Source of the DNA: Halomonas sp.
GTDB taxonomy: Bacteria > Pseudomonadota > Gammaproteobacteria > Pseudomonadales > Halomonadaceae
Reading direction: 5' to 3'
NCBI RefSeq assembly: GCF_029263665.1
Contig: NZ_JAJUFQ010000003.1
Span: 62,001 to 126,000, forward strand
Length of the DNA stretch: 64,000 nt
A model generated the notes under the pieces. It had not been told where the DNA came from. It saw nothing but the letters and a program-made list of their open reading frames with translations, and searched no databases. Shown piece by piece: positions 9,620 through 18,616 of this stretch. A program made the translations under genes and the position numbers. Numbering within the stretch: the first letter of the stretch is position 1; every line of letters starts with the position of its first letter.

Positions 9620-10711
9620 ATGAAAGTGCCCCCGTTCCAGGGAAAAGGTGGCGTTCGTGTAGCGCTGTGTACATTGATGGTAGGGTTGCCGTGGATGGTG
9701 CCGTTGGCGGCCCAGGCCCAGGATTTCGATCCCGCCGCGATGCCTAAGGTTCAGGCCATGGTAGAGCGTCTGGCAGGACAGGGTATTGATCGAGGTTGGT
9801 TAAACCACGCCATGGGCGAGGCCCATTATCAGGCTTCAGTGATCGAAGCCATGAGCGGTGCGGCCGAATACAATCTGACGTGGCATAAATACCGTGACAT
9901 CTTTCTGGGCGAAGAACGTATCCAGGAAGGTGCGGCCTTCATTGCTGAGCATCGCGATGCCTTTGAGCGTGCTCAGGCGCGTTATGGCGTTCCGCCAGAA
10001 ATCATTGCCGGCATTCTCGGTGTCGAGACCCGCTACGGTCAGATTACGGGCAAGCATCGGGTGCTCGATTCACTATCGACTTTGGCCTTCCATCACCCGA
10101 GTCGAGGCAAGTTCTTCCTGGGTGAACTGGAGGCTTTTCTGACCATTGCCTATCAGCAGCATGTAGACCCCGGCGAGCTCAAGGGTTCCTATGCCGGTGC
10201 GATGGGCTACCCGCAGTTCATTCCTACCAGTTACCAGGCCTATGCCGTGGACTTCGACGGTGATGGGCAGCGCAACCTGTGGACGGATCCGGTCGATGCC
10301 ATTGGCAGCGTGGCCAACTATTTTGCGGAACATCGCTGGCAGCCAGGCGGCACGATCTACTGGGAAGCTGAAGGGCCGGCGACACCACCAGCATCGGTGG
10401 ACTTCAATCAGGCCAAGGCGCCGTACATGAGTGTTGCTGAGCTGGCTGCAAAGGGTATTCACCCCCAGGAAGCGATAGCCGCGGATCGGCGTGTCATTCC
10501 ATTGGCTCTGGAAATGGCCGATGGCAGTACCAAGTATCGCCTGGGCGGTGATAATTTTTATGTCATAACCCGTTATAACCACAGTCATTTTTATGCCATG
10601 GCCGTTACTGAACTGTCCGAAGCCATTGCTCTTGCGTTTGAACAGCAGGAGGGTGGCGAGATGGGAAAGGGCGGATGGCTGGATGCCACAGTGAAGGAGA
10701 CGGCACCATGA
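9620..10711 (+). CDS. mltB: Lytic murein transglycosylase B
   Basis: 363 residues. The N-terminus MKVPPFQGKGGVRVALCTLM and the hydrophobic segment after it, ending AAQAQD, form a Sec signal peptide without a lipobox, so the enzyme is probably soluble in the periplasm, unlike lipidated E. coli MltB. Conserved points include GVETRYGQITG with the catalytic Glu, the SLSTLAFHHPSRGKFF stretch, GSYAGAMGYPQFIPTSY, and DFDGDGQRNLW near the end. It cleaves glycan strands with formation of 1,6-anhydro-MurNAc. AGAGGACGA precedes the ATG. It overlaps rlpA by 4 bases. Confidence 0.95.
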   Translation: MKVPPFQGKGGVRVALCTLMVGLPWMVPLAAQAQDFDPAAMPKVQAMVERLAGQGIDRGWLNHAMGEAHYQASVIEAMSGAAEYNLTWHKYRDIFLGEERIQEGAAFIAEHRDAFERAQARYGVPPEIIAGILGVETRYGQITGKHRVLDSLSTLAFHHPSRGKFFLGELEAFLTIAYQQHVDPGELKGSYAGAMGYPQFIPTSYQAYAVDFDGDGQRNLWTDPVDAIGSVANYFAEHRWQPGGTIYWEAEGPATPPASVDFNQAKAPYMSVAELAAKGIHPQEAIAADRRVIPLALEMADGSTKYRLGGDNFYVITRYNHSHFYAMAVTELSEAIALAFEQQEGGEMGKGGWLDATVKETAP

Positions 10712-11694
10712 ATCGACGTAGTTTTGCCCTGCCGACCCTATCATTGTTGCTGGCCCTTGGCGGGTGTGCGAGTGATGGGGATAGTGGTGCGGCATCCGGC
10801 CCGGCCCAACCCAAGGCTTCCGCCAGCGCCCCCGCTCCGGGGACTGCGGGTGGACGCTATGCCATGAGTGGTGATGCTTATCCCGAATCACCTCCGGATG
10901 TCAGTCAGGTGCCGGATGCGACACCCAGGGTAGAAGCTCGGTCGTCTGCGGGTAATCGGTCTACCTACGAAGTATGGGGAAAGACCTACCATGTACTCGA
11001 TGATGCGACGGGTTACAGCCATGAAGGAACGGCATCCTGGTATGGGAATAAATTTCATGGTTACGCCACGTCCAATGGCGAAATCTACGACATGTACAAG
11101 ATGTCGGCCGCCCACAAGACACTGCCGTTGCCAACTTATGCCCAGGTGACCAACCTGGATAACGGGCGTTCGGTCATTGTACGGGTCAACGACCGCGGCC
11201 CTTTCCATGATGACCGGGAAATAGATCTTTCGTACGCTGCTGCATCACGTCTGGACATCCTTGATCATGGTACTGGCCGGGTGCGGGTGACGGCCATTGA
11301 CCCTCAGCAATGGCTGGCTCAGCACTCCGGCGGCTCGGGAACGCAGGTCGCCAGGGCTGCGCCGGCCGCAGCGCCGGTAACGAAAAACTCCGCCGTGGGC
11401 ACTTCGACGGCGGCGCCGCGTGACTCTCCTGCTTCCGCACCCAGTGCGCCTGCAGCTTCTACGGGCGGCGAGGACCTTTTCGTGCAGGTCGCCGCCCTGG
11501 GTTCCCAGGATGGCGCACGAACCTTGCAGAAGGATCTTCAACGCCGTCTTGAGCGCAATGTTCGTGTTGCCAGCGAAGCAGGGATGTACAAGGTACAGGT
11601 AGGACCGCTGCCCGATCGAAACCAGATAGAGCCCTTGCGCCAGGCACTGGCCCAAGCAGGTTACCCCCAGACCTTTGTCGTCGGAGACCGTTGA
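10708..11694 (+). CDS. rlpA: Septal-ring lytic transglycosylase RlpA, lipoprotein with SPOR domain
   Basis: 328 residues. The lipobox LALGGC puts the lipidated Cys near residue 19. A double-psi beta-barrel follows around residues 100-195, with GTASWYGNKFHGYATSNGE and VIVRVNDRGPF, including the residues needed for cleavage of glycan strands lacking stem peptides. A Pro/Ala/Ser-rich linker leads to a SPOR domain at about 255-328 that binds denuded septal peptidoglycan. The ATG overlaps the mltB stop. The order mltB-rlpA-dacA is that of Pseudomonas. Confidence 0.96.
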   Translation: MNRRSFALPTLSLLLALGGCASDGDSGAASGPAQPKASASAPAPGTAGGRYAMSGDAYPESPPDVSQVPDATPRVEARSSAGNRSTYEVWGKTYHVLDDATGYSHEGTASWYGNKFHGYATSNGEIYDMYKMSAAHKTLPLPTYAQVTNLDNGRSVIVRVNDRGPFHDDREIDLSYAAASRLDILDHGTGRVRVTAIDPQQWLAQHSGGSGTQVARAAPAAAPVTKNSAVGTSTAAPRDSPASAPSAPAASTGGEDLFVQVAALGSQDGARTLQKDLQRRLERNVRVASEAGMYKVQVGPLPDRNQIEPLRQALAQAGYPQTFVVGDR

Positions 11695-11767
11695 GGCTCC
11701 ATGACGCGAAGACGAGACCCGGCGATGTCATGTCGCCGTATTTTCTGTCAGTGAGAGACACCCAAAG

Positions 11768-13000
11768 ATGATTGCCAAGCTGTTTTCTCGCCGCCGAGTA
11801 TTGCCGGCAGCTCTGCTGTGCTGTTCTCTGGTTGCGCCCTGGGCCATGGCGCAACAGACCAATCCGCAGCCGGATGCGCCCAAGCCTGATGTGCCAGAGC
11901 CCCAGGTCATGATTCCGTCGCCACCACAGTTGGCGGCGAAGTCCTGGATCCTGGTTGATGCCGATAGTGGACGTGTCATTGCAGAGCACAACTCTGACGA
12001 GCGTCTGTCTCCGGCCAGTTTGACCAAGCTGATGACGGCCTATCTGGTCGAGCGTGAGCTTGAGCGTGGCAACATCAAACCCGATGATCTGGTACCGATC
12101 AGCGAAAAGGCCTGGCGGACCGGTGGCTCGAAGATGTTCGTGGAAGTCGGTACCCAGGTGCCGGTGAATGAGTTGTTGCATGGCATCATCATCGTTTCCG
12201 GCAATGATGCCAGCGTGGCGATGTCCGAGTACCTGGCCGGTGGTGAAACCCAGTTCGCGGACTTGATGAATCAGCATGCTGCGCAGTTGGGCATGGAGAA
12301 TACGCACTTCTCCAATGCGACCGGTTTGCCGCATGACAACCACTATTCTTCTGCGCGTGACTTGATGCGCCTGGCTCGTCATATCATTCGGGACTATCCC
12401 GACCATTATGCGATGTATAGCCAGAAGACTTTCAAGTACAACGGCATCGAGCAGAACAACCGCAATCGCCTGCTGTGGCGGGATCCGAGCGTCGATGGTC
12501 TCAAGACAGGCTGGACCGATGATGCAGGATACTGCCTGGTATCTTCTGCCAAGCGCGATGACATGCGCTTGATTTCAGTGGTAATGGGGACCAGTTCTGA
12601 AGAAGCCCGTGCCCAGGAAACTCAGAAGCTGCTGAGCTATGGCTTCCGTTACTTCGAGACATTGAAGCTTTATGACCAGGGCGCTGTGCTCGATACCCCG
12701 CGTATCTGGGGTGGGGCCGTTGATCAGTTGCGTGTTGGTGTCGACCAAGCAGTCACCATGACCGTGCCGCGCTCCCGCAAGGATGAGTTGACTGCCAAAC
12801 TGAACATTGATGCTGACCTGGAAGCTCCCATCGCTGCAGGACAGAAAGTTGGCACCATGGAAGTGCGCCTGGGTGATGAAGTCGTTGGAGAGCGCCCATT
12901 GGTCGCCCTGGAAGCCGTGGAAGAAGGTGGCTTCTTCAAGCGTATGTTCGATAAGGTTCATCGTTTCTTTTCTGAGCTTGTCGGCGGCTGGTTCGACTGA
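11768..13000 (+). CDS. dacA: D-alanyl-D-alanine carboxypeptidase (PBP5/6 family)
   Basis: 410 residues. A signal peptide ends near AMAQQ at residue 28 or so. The low-molecular-mass penicillin-binding domain has SLTK as SxxK in SPASLTKLMTAY, SGN in VSGNDASVAM, and KTG in LKTGWTDDAGYCLV. A beta-rich PBP5 C-terminal domain follows, and the end FFKRMFDKVHRFFSELVGGWF is an amphipathic membrane anchor of 20-odd residues. The enzyme removes the terminal D-Ala from pentapeptides in the periplasm. Proline-rich linker between signal and enzyme. A strong stem-loop follows the gene. Confidence 0.97.
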   Translation: MIAKLFSRRRVLPAALLCCSLVAPWAMAQQTNPQPDAPKPDVPEPQVMIPSPPQLAAKSWILVDADSGRVIAEHNSDERLSPASLTKLMTAYLVERELERGNIKPDDLVPISEKAWRTGGSKMFVEVGTQVPVNELLHGIIIVSGNDASVAMSEYLAGGETQFADLMNQHAAQLGMENTHFSNATGLPHDNHYSSARDLMRLARHIIRDYPDHYAMYSQKTFKYNGIEQNNRNRLLWRDPSVDGLKTGWTDDAGYCLVSSAKRDDMRLISVVMGTSSEEARAQETQKLLSYGFRYFETLKLYDQGAVLDTPRIWGGAVDQLRVGVDQAVTMTVPRSRKDELTAKLNIDADLEAPIAAGQKVGTMEVRLGDEVVGERPLVALEAVEEGGFFKRMFDKVHRFFSELVGGWFD

Positions 13001-13041
13001 ACCGATCGCTATGCAGGGCTATAAGGCCCACATTGACAAGC

Positions 13042-13067
13042 ATGGGGCAGCCTCGGGGCTGCCCCAT
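13042..13067 (+). terminator. Stem-loop after dacA
   Basis: ATGGGGCAGCC at 13042-13052 pairs with GGCTGCCCCAT at 13057-13067 around a four-base loop. The T content after it is moderate. It lies 42 bases after the dacA stop and probably ends the mrdA-to-dacA transcript. Confidence 0.7.
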
Positions 13068-13068
13068 T

Positions 13069-13104
13069 GTATTGGGTTTCTTTATCGTATTGGGTTTCTT
13101 TGTC
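13069..13104. repeat. Tandem 18-bp repeat upstream of ybeD
   Basis: GTATTGGGTTTCTTTATC at 13069-13086 is followed at once by GTATTGGGTTTCTTTGTC at 13087-13104, one mismatch. It sits between the dacA stem-loop and the ybeD start, in the probable promoter zone. No function can be assigned. Confidence 0.6.
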
Positions 13105-13177
13105 GCGAACTTCCGGGTTTCCCTTGGTTGGTGCCGTGCGGTTGAGTAAAATACTCGGATATCCTTTCACGGGGACC

Positions 13178-13489
13178 ATGATGAACGACAGTTCCTTTCG
13201 CGATCTTCGCTCTGAGGCGGGACCGAATCCAACCGACGTCACGATCACCTTTCCCTGCGACTATCCCATCAAGGTGGTGGGTGATGCAGCCGAAGACTTT
13301 GCCGCTACCGTGGGTTTGATCGTCAAGCGACACGATCCTGGTTTCGATATCAGCAAGCTTGAAGTGGTCAACAGTCGCAATGGTCGCTTTCAGTCCGTGC
13401 GCCTGACCTTGTGGGCCACAGGTGAAGAACAGATAACTGCACTGTTCAATGATCTCAAGGCGACAGGCCGCGTCCATATGGTGGTGTAA
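13178..13489 (+). CDS. ybeD: YbeD-family protein (DUF493)
   Basis: 103 residues from ATGATG at 13178-13183. The family signature is seen as [18 protein letters not shown] and as [21 protein letters not shown] in the middle. YbeD is a small cytosolic ferredoxin-like protein of unsettled function, almost always placed between dacA and lipB, as here. Its TAA shares the final A with the ATG of lipB, so the two are coupled. The start is chosen because translation further upstream would run through the tandem repeat and the dacA stem-loop region. Confidence 0.93.
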   Translation: MMNDSSFRDLRSEAGPNPTDVTITFPCDYPIKVVGDAAEDFAATVGLIVKRHDPGFDISKLEVVNSRNGRFQSVRLTLWATGEEQITALFNDLKATGRVHMVV

Positions 13490-14169
13490 TGGCAGCGATC
13501 GAGGTTTTCCACCTGGGGCGTCAGCCATATGAGCCTGTGTGGCAGGCCATGCGGCATCTCACCGATACGCGGAATGCAGAAACCGCGGACCAGATATGGG
13601 TGGTTGAGCATGATCCGGTGTTTACCCAGGGGCAGGCGGGCAAGCCAGAGCATGTACTGATGCCCGGCGACATTCCGGTGATCCCCACTGATCGCGGAGG
13701 TCAGGTGACTTACCATGGCCCGGGGCAACTGGTGCTGTATCCGTTGCTTGATGTACGTCGCTCGCCCATGGGAGTGCGTGACTTGGTCACCGCTCTGGAG
13801 AATAGCGTCATCGATGCACTGGCTGAGCATTCCATCGAGGCCTATGCACGTCGTGATGCCCCGGGTGTTTATGTCAATGGGGCAAAGATTGCATCCTTGG
13901 GGTTGCGCATTCGTCGTGGCGCCAGTTTTCATGGCGTGGCAGTGAATATCAGTCTCGACCTGGAGCCTTTCTCGCGGATCAATCCGTGTGGCTATGCTGG
14001 TCTGGCCATGACGCGTCTGACTGACCTGGTAGAAGGCCCGGTAGATCTATGGAGCGAGAGCGAACGCTTGCTGCGGACGTTGGCCCTGCGTCTTGGTGAG
14101 CGTCAACTGGTACCGCGCAAGGGCCTGCCCACGATGATGGCCGCCCCCGAAACACTCATCAGCGAATGA
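13489..14169 (+). CDS. lipB: Octanoyl-[acyl-carrier-protein]:protein N-octanoyltransferase
   Basis: 226 residues. LipB moves octanoate from acyl carrier protein onto lipoyl domains, ahead of sulfur insertion by LipA. Seen are [20 protein letters not shown] near residue 65, the catalytic Lys in [14 protein letters not shown] near 130, [12 protein letters not shown], and the catalytic Cys in [12 protein letters not shown] near 165. The start overlaps the ybeD stop by one base, and lipA follows after 39 bases. Confidence 0.97.
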   Translation: MAAIEVFHLGRQPYEPVWQAMRHLTDTRNAETADQIWVVEHDPVFTQGQAGKPEHVLMPGDIPVIPTDRGGQVTYHGPGQLVLYPLLDVRRSPMGVRDLVTALENSVIDALAEHSIEAYARRDAPGVYVNGAKIASLGLRIRRGASFHGVAVNISLDLEPFSRINPCGYAGLAMTRLTDLVEGPVDLWSESERLLRTLALRLGERQLVPRKGLPTMMAAPETLISE

Positions 14170-14208
14170 TCGGCGCCATTGTGAGCCGATCCATCACAGG
14201 ACAGTGAC

Positions 14209-15210
14209 ATGACAGACAGTTCTGCCATTGCCGCGGCTGCCGCTGCCGCAAAGGCCAAGAAGAATGCCCGTGTCGAGCGGGGAGTGAAACTGCGCGGTGC
14301 TGACAAGGTTGCGCGTATCCCGGTCAAGGTGATTCCTACCGAGGAGATCCCGCGCAAGCCGGATTGGTTGCGTGTACGCATGCCGGTGTCCAAGGAAGTC
14401 ACGCGGATCAAGGAGACCTTGCGCCGTCATGGTTTGCATACCGTGTGCGAGGAAGCTTCCTGTCCGAACCTGGGCGAGTGCTTCCATGGTGGAACCGCTA
14501 CCTTCATGATCATGGGGGATATCTGCACGCGTCGCTGTCCCTTCTGCGACGTGGCGCATGGTCGCCCTAATGCACTGAATGAGCGCGAACCTCGCGAACT
14601 GGCTGAAGCCATTGCTGAGATGCGTCTCAATTATGTCGTGGTGACGTCTGTGGATCGCGATGATCTGCGTGATGGTGGTGCTCAGCACTTTGCTGACTGT
14701 ATCCGGGAGATTCGCAACGATAGTCCCAATATCGAGATCGAGGTATTGGTGCCGGACTTTCGTGGGCGCATGGATGTTGCTCTGGACATTCTTGAAACCA
14801 CGCCGCCTGACGTCTTCAACCATAATCTGGAGACAGTGCCGAGCCTGTATCGCAAGGTTCGTCCTGGTGCGGACTATCAGTGGTCGCTCGATTTGCTCAA
14901 GGGCTACAAGGAGCGCCGTCCTGAAGTGATGACAAAGTCGGGCTTGATGCTGGGTGTCGGTGAGCAGGATGATCAGGTCATCGAAGTGATGCGTGACCTG
15001 CGTGCCCATAATGTGGACATGCTGACGCTTGGGCAGTACATGCAGCCTTCCCGAAACCACTTGCCGGTGGATCGCTGGGTGACTCCTGCCACATTTGACT
15101 GGTTTGCAGAGCAGGGCAAGGCCATGGGGTTCACTCATGTGGCTTCTGGCCCCCTGGTACGCTCTTCCTACCATGCCGATCAGCAGGCTCACGGCATCGA
15201 AGTCAAGTAG
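14209..15210 (+). CDS. lipA: Lipoyl synthase
   Basis: 333 residues, a radical-SAM enzyme that inserts two sulfurs into protein-bound octanoyl groups. The auxiliary cluster motif is [12 protein letters not shown] at about residues 81-92 and the radical-SAM motif is CTRRCPFC at about 106-113; the final conserved RSSYHAD lies near the end. The first 30 residues are Ala/Lys-rich and look unstructured. An ATG at 14209 follows GGACAGTGAC. A strong terminator follows. Confidence 0.98.
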   Translation: MTDSSAIAAAAAAAKAKKNARVERGVKLRGADKVARIPVKVIPTEEIPRKPDWLRVRMPVSKEVTRIKETLRRHGLHTVCEEASCPNLGECFHGGTATFMIMGDICTRRCPFCDVAHGRPNALNEREPRELAEAIAEMRLNYVVVTSVDRDDLRDGGAQHFADCIREIRNDSPNIEIEVLVPDFRGRMDVALDILETTPPDVFNHNLETVPSLYRKVRPGADYQWSLDLLKGYKERRPEVMTKSGLMLGVGEQDDQVIEVMRDLRAHNVDMLTLGQYMQPSRNHLPVDRWVTPATFDWFAEQGKAMGFTHVASGPLVRSSYHADQQAHGIEVK

Positions 15211-15214
15211 ACAT

Positions 15215-15248
15215 GACATCGCCCGGCTTTCGCCGGGCGATGTCTTTC
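15215..15248 (+). terminator. lipA: Rho-independent terminator after lipA
   Basis: A perfect 13-bp stem, GACATCGCCCGGC (15215-15227) with GCCGGGCGATGTC (15232-15244), four-base loop TTTC, then TTTCT. It starts five bases after the lipA stop. Confidence 0.9.
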
Positions 15249-15302
15249 TAGGTATGGACTCTACTTGGGTGGGGCTTGGACAGCCGCTTCTCGGAAGCGC
15301 TG

Positions 15303-15324
15303 ATCATGCAAAAACATGCATGAT
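15303..15324. promoter_or_regulatory. Inverted repeat in the DUF3141 leader
   Basis: ATCATGC at 15303-15309 and GCATGAT at 15318-15324 flank an 8-nt A-rich spacer. It lies in the 350-bp gap between the lipA terminator and the DUF3141 start. Its position fits an operator or a small RNA hairpin; which one cannot be told. Confidence 0.35.
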
Positions 15325-15363
15325 GACGCACCAGGGTTTTGCAGATTGGGTCTGGTTAGGTAT

Positions 15364-15382
15364 ATTGCAGTGCAACAATGCG
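15364..15382. promoter_or_regulatory. TGCA-rich site, possible PhaR-type operator
   Basis: ATTGCAGTGCAACAATGCG contains an inverted pair, TTGCA and TGCAA, in TTGCAGTGCAA. TGCA-rich sites of this kind are known in front of phasin and PHA-granule genes where PhaR repressors bind. The gene downstream encodes a PHA-synthase-like protein, which makes the reading attractive, but binding is inferred from resemblance alone. Confidence 0.35.
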
Positions 15383-15393
15383 ATTTTTACAGC

Positions 15394-15450
15394 AAGCACT
15401 GTGACCGCAAGCACTGCAATGAAGAGCACTGCGTGCGATGAAAAGCACTG
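15394..15450. repeat. Four short AGCACTG repeats
   Basis: AGCACTG recurs at 15395, 15410, 15425 and 15444, three of them 15 bases apart and the last after 19. They lie about 110-170 bases upstream of the DUF3141 start, next to the TGCA-rich site. The regular spacing suggests a repeated protein-binding element or a slippage expansion. Confidence 0.6.
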
Positions 15451-15562
15451 ATGACCTTCTGTACAAGTTCTCTGCTGGTGGGAAAGGTTCCTGGCAGACA
15501 GTCTCAGTGAAGGCTGGCGTCCTCTTCGGTGCCAGCGCACCGGGTACCTCTTGGGAGCTCCT

Positions 15563-18214
15563 ATGACTGCACAGATGTCGAAAGTTACTCAGCCGCTGTA
15601 TCCTCTATTCGATCCTTTTGGTTTTGGGCGGGCTGCCGTCGATTACTGGCGCGACAGTGTCGAGCGCAGCATCCTGTATTGGGATGTGATGCGCCAGCGT
15701 GGCAATGAATATCTTGAGCACATCGAGAAGACTCGTCCCAGTGTGCTTGGCTTCGATGCTGACATCATCATGTACGGCCAGGATCTGCCTCGTCCCGTCA
15801 ACTACGAACTATTGCGCATCCATCCTCCGGAGGGGGTGGAAATCGATGAGCAGGCGCGACCTTTCGTTGTTGTCGATCCCCGGGCAGGCCATGGTCCCGG
15901 TATAGGTGGCTTCAAGCCAGACAGTGAGATTGGCGTTGCTCTGCGTGCTGGCCACCCCTGTTATTTCGTCGCTTTCATGCCATACCCGGTACCTGGGCAG
16001 ACAGTGGAAGATGTCGTCGAAGCTGAGGTCGCATTCCTTCAGCATGTCAATGAGCTGCATCCCGATACGGAAAAGCCTGTCGTCGTCGGTAATTGTCAGG
16101 CTGGCTGGCAGATCATGATGGCGGCTGCCCTCGAACCACAGTTGTTCGGTCCCATATTGATTGCTGGTGCGCCGCTTTCCTATTGGGCGGGCGAGCGAGG
16201 GAATGCACCGATGCGTTATACCGGAGGGCTGACAGGCGGAAGCTGGATAACCCACCTGCTGTCCGATATGGGGGATGGCCTGTTTGATGGTGCTTGGCTG
16301 GTGCAGAACTTTGAGCGCCTCAATCCGGCCAACACCTGGTGGGACAAGCAGTATCGCCTTTATGCCAATGTCGATACCGAAGCCGAGCGCTATCTTAACT
16401 TCGAGCGCTGGTGGGGCGGGCACGTGGTGCTGGGTGGCCAGGAAATTCAGTACATCGTGGATAACCTGTTTGTCGGTAATCGATTGTCCACGGCCAAGCT
16501 GGTCACCTCCGATGGGCGCCGTATCGACCTGCGCAATCTGCGCTCTCCCGTCGTGCTGTTCTGTTCGAAGGGGGACGATATCACTCCTCCGCCACAGGCC
16601 CTGGGGTGGGTGCGCGACCTTTACGCTGGTGTTGACGACATCATTGCCAACGACCAGACCATCGTCTATTGCGTGCATGACAAGACTGGTCATCTCGGCA
16701 TCTTTGTCTCGGGCAGTGTCTCGCGGAAGGAGCATACCGAGTTCACTGCCAACATGGATTACATCGATGTCTTGCCGCCCGGTCTCTATGAGACTTCGGT
16801 GTCCAAGGCGGCGGACAGGCCGGATGCAGAACTGATCGAACGCGATTACCTGCTCGAGTTCTCCACCCGTGACTTCGACGATCTTGATGAGGTCGTGCAG
16901 CACAATCCCGAAGATGAACGACGCTTTGCCACAGTGGCTCGTGTCTCCGAGATAAATCTGGGGCTGTATCAACAGTTTCTGCAGCCTTGGATCAAGGCCT
17001 TGTCCACCCCGGAGAGTGCCCGTTGGATGCGCAAGATGCATCCTAACCGTCTGGGCTACCGCATGCTGTCCGACCGTAGTCCTTGGATGGCGCCGTTACC
17101 CGTACTGGCCGAGATGGTGCGCAAGGATCGTCAGCAGCTTGATGAGAACAATATCTTTCGGGCCTTCGAGGATATCTTTTCCCAGCAGGTTTCGCGTTCC
17201 TTGGATGCTTGGCGTGCGTTTCGGGATAGCGCTATCGAGAAAGTCTTTCTCGATGTCTATGGCCAGCCTATGTTGCAGTCTCTGGTCGGTCTGCATGGTG
17301 CCAGCAAGGAGGTTCTGCCTCGTCCGGGTCAGGAGCCCGAGCATCTGCGCTTCATTGCACTGCGCCAGGCAGATATTGCAGCACGCGTTGCCAAGGGCGG
17401 CAGTCATGAGGCGGTGATGCGCTCGGTGATTTATGTGCTGGGTGGCGCTCCAGCAACGGATGGTCGGAACTTCCGTCGCCTGCGTGCTTCGCGTTCCGAG
17501 TTGGAGCCGCGTCTGGATATGGCGCTGTTCAAGGAACTGGTGCGTGAACAGTTCTTCATCCTCAAGCATGACAAGGAGGCTGCCTTGGCCGCCATCCCTG
17601 CCTTGCTCAGGAAGGAAAGCGCAGAAGTCATTGATGCTCATGTCGAGCATATCGAACATGTACTGGCAGCAAGTGGCGAGTTGAGTACCCATGCCGCAGC
17701 GCGCCTGGACAAGGTCAAGGCGTTGTTTGCCGTGGCGCGCACGGCAGCAACGGCTGATGGCGGTGGTGGGTCCACAGCGACAATGCCGGCCGTTGCAGCC
17801 AGGGCCCCGACTAAGACAACAATGAAGTCCAAGCCAGCGAGTCATGAGCCGAAGGCAAGGTCGACACGTGCTCGTGCCGCCAGCAGTACCGGTAAGACAA
17901 GTGCTAATGTCGGCACTAAGACAGCAAGTAGCAAGACAAGTGCGAAGACTGACATCAAGTCAGCAGATGCTGTTGCTGGCAGCGCTGAGACAACAGATAC
18001 CAAGGCCGCAGGCAGGAGTTCCGGAGCACGCAGCCCTCGCACAAAGAGCACTGCGCCCAAAAGCGCACAGTCAAAGAGTGCTCAGGCAAGTGCCGAGGCA
18101 ACCAATGCCGGTAAGTCTTCCGCGAAGGATGCCGCTACTGAGGACGCTGTGCCGGCCGCGACACGTAGCACTTCTCGTCGGCGTGGTACGACTCGAGGTA
18201 CGAGCAAGAGCTGA
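15563..18214 (+). CDS. DUF3141 alpha/beta-hydrolase, PHA-synthase-like, with basic tail
   Basis: 883 residues from an ATG with GGAG five bases before it; a TTG 12 bases upstream is less likely. Residues about 1-600 resemble DUF3141 proteins, distant relatives of polyhydroxyalkanoate synthases and depolymerases. The nucleophile elbow is GNCQAG with Cys178, where ordinary hydrolases have Ser; Asp338/339 (in SKGDDITPP) and His377 (in DKTGHLGIF) could complete a triad. Residues about 730-883 are a low-complexity Lys/Ala/Ser/Thr tail like histone H1 or the PHA-granule protein PhaM, and would bind DNA or polyphosphate. A role in PHA metabolism or granule-nucleoid contact is inference. It stands alone between two terminators. 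Confidence 0.75.
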   Translation: MTAQMSKVTQPLYPLFDPFGFGRAAVDYWRDSVERSILYWDVMRQRGNEYLEHIEKTRPSVLGFDADIIMYGQDLPRPVNYELLRIHPPEGVEIDEQARPFVVVDPRAGHGPGIGGFKPDSEIGVALRAGHPCYFVAFMPYPVPGQTVEDVVEAEVAFLQHVNELHPDTEKPVVVGNCQAGWQIMMAAALEPQLFGPILIAGAPLSYWAGERGNAPMRYTGGLTGGSWITHLLSDMGDGLFDGAWLVQNFERLNPANTWWDKQYRLYANVDTEAERYLNFERWWGGHVVLGGQEIQYIVDNLFVGNRLSTAKLVTSDGRRIDLRNLRSPVVLFCSKGDDITPPPQALGWVRDLYAGVDDIIANDQTIVYCVHDKTGHLGIFVSGSVSRKEHTEFTANMDYIDVLPPGLYETSVSKAADRPDAELIERDYLLEFSTRDFDDLDEVVQHNPEDERRFATVARVSEINLGLYQQFLQPWIKALSTPESARWMRKMHPNRLGYRMLSDRSPWMAPLPVLAEMVRKDRQQLDENNIFRAFEDIFSQQVSRSLDAWRAFRDSAIEKVFLDVYGQPMLQSLVGLHGASKEVLPRPGQEPEHLRFIALRQADIAARVAKGGSHEAVMRSVIYVLGGAPATDGRNFRRLRASRSELEPRLDMALFKELVREQFFILKHDKEAALAAIPALLRKESAEVIDAHVEHIEHVLAASGELSTHAAARLDKVKALFAVARTAATADGGGGSTATMPAVAARAPTKTTMKSKPASHEPKARSTRARAASSTGKTSANVGTKTASSKTSAKTDIKSADAVAGSAETTDTKAAGRSSGARSPRTKSTAPKSAQSKSAQASAEATNAGKSSAKDAATEDAVPAATRSTSRRRGTTRGTSKS

Positions 18215-18250
18215 TTCAGGGGATTCTGGTTGTCAGAAAGGAAGTGGTCC

Positions 18251-18283
18251 GATGCCCTCCAGGGTTTCTGGGGGGCATCTTTC
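18251..18283 (+). terminator. Terminator after the DUF3141 gene
   Basis: GATGCCCTCCAG (18251-18262) pairs with CTGGGGGGCATC (18268-18279) with one G-T pair, five-base loop, then TTTCG. It lies 37 bases after the stop codon. Confidence 0.8.
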
Positions 18284-18616
18284 GTCAGAGAAATGCCTGA
18301 AAAAGAGTGCTTTCCATCTGCTGTGCAGTGCAGCGGGGTTGTCGTCAGGCGTACCTTGCGTCTAGTCTCTTGGCGAAGCTTCTGGTTTCCTTGTCTGGAA
18401 TTGCGAGCAGACAGACATGCCGTGTAGATGATGAAATTGGCAGGTAAATGCCATGTCGTGTGGGCTTCGACTGGCGTGTTGTGCAACGCTGGGGTAGGGT
18501 AAGCGCATTTTTCCGTCATCCTGATCATGGGGAGCGCAGGGGATTGCCCTCTGGATGGCGTGTCTTTCAGATTGGCGTGCGCACCAACCGCAACGCCACG
18601 ACTATTGTGGAGTGCT
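18284..18616. other. topA: Leader region of topA, no gene seen
   Basis: About 330 bases between the terminator and topA. No convincing open frame, tRNA or clear sigma-70 pair was found. It must hold the topA promoter, but I cannot place it with confidence. Confidence 0.4.

Noticed and set aside
14194..15219. 341-residue open frame antisense to lipA
   Set aside because: Entirely within lipA and lacks any family pattern; explained by codon bias.
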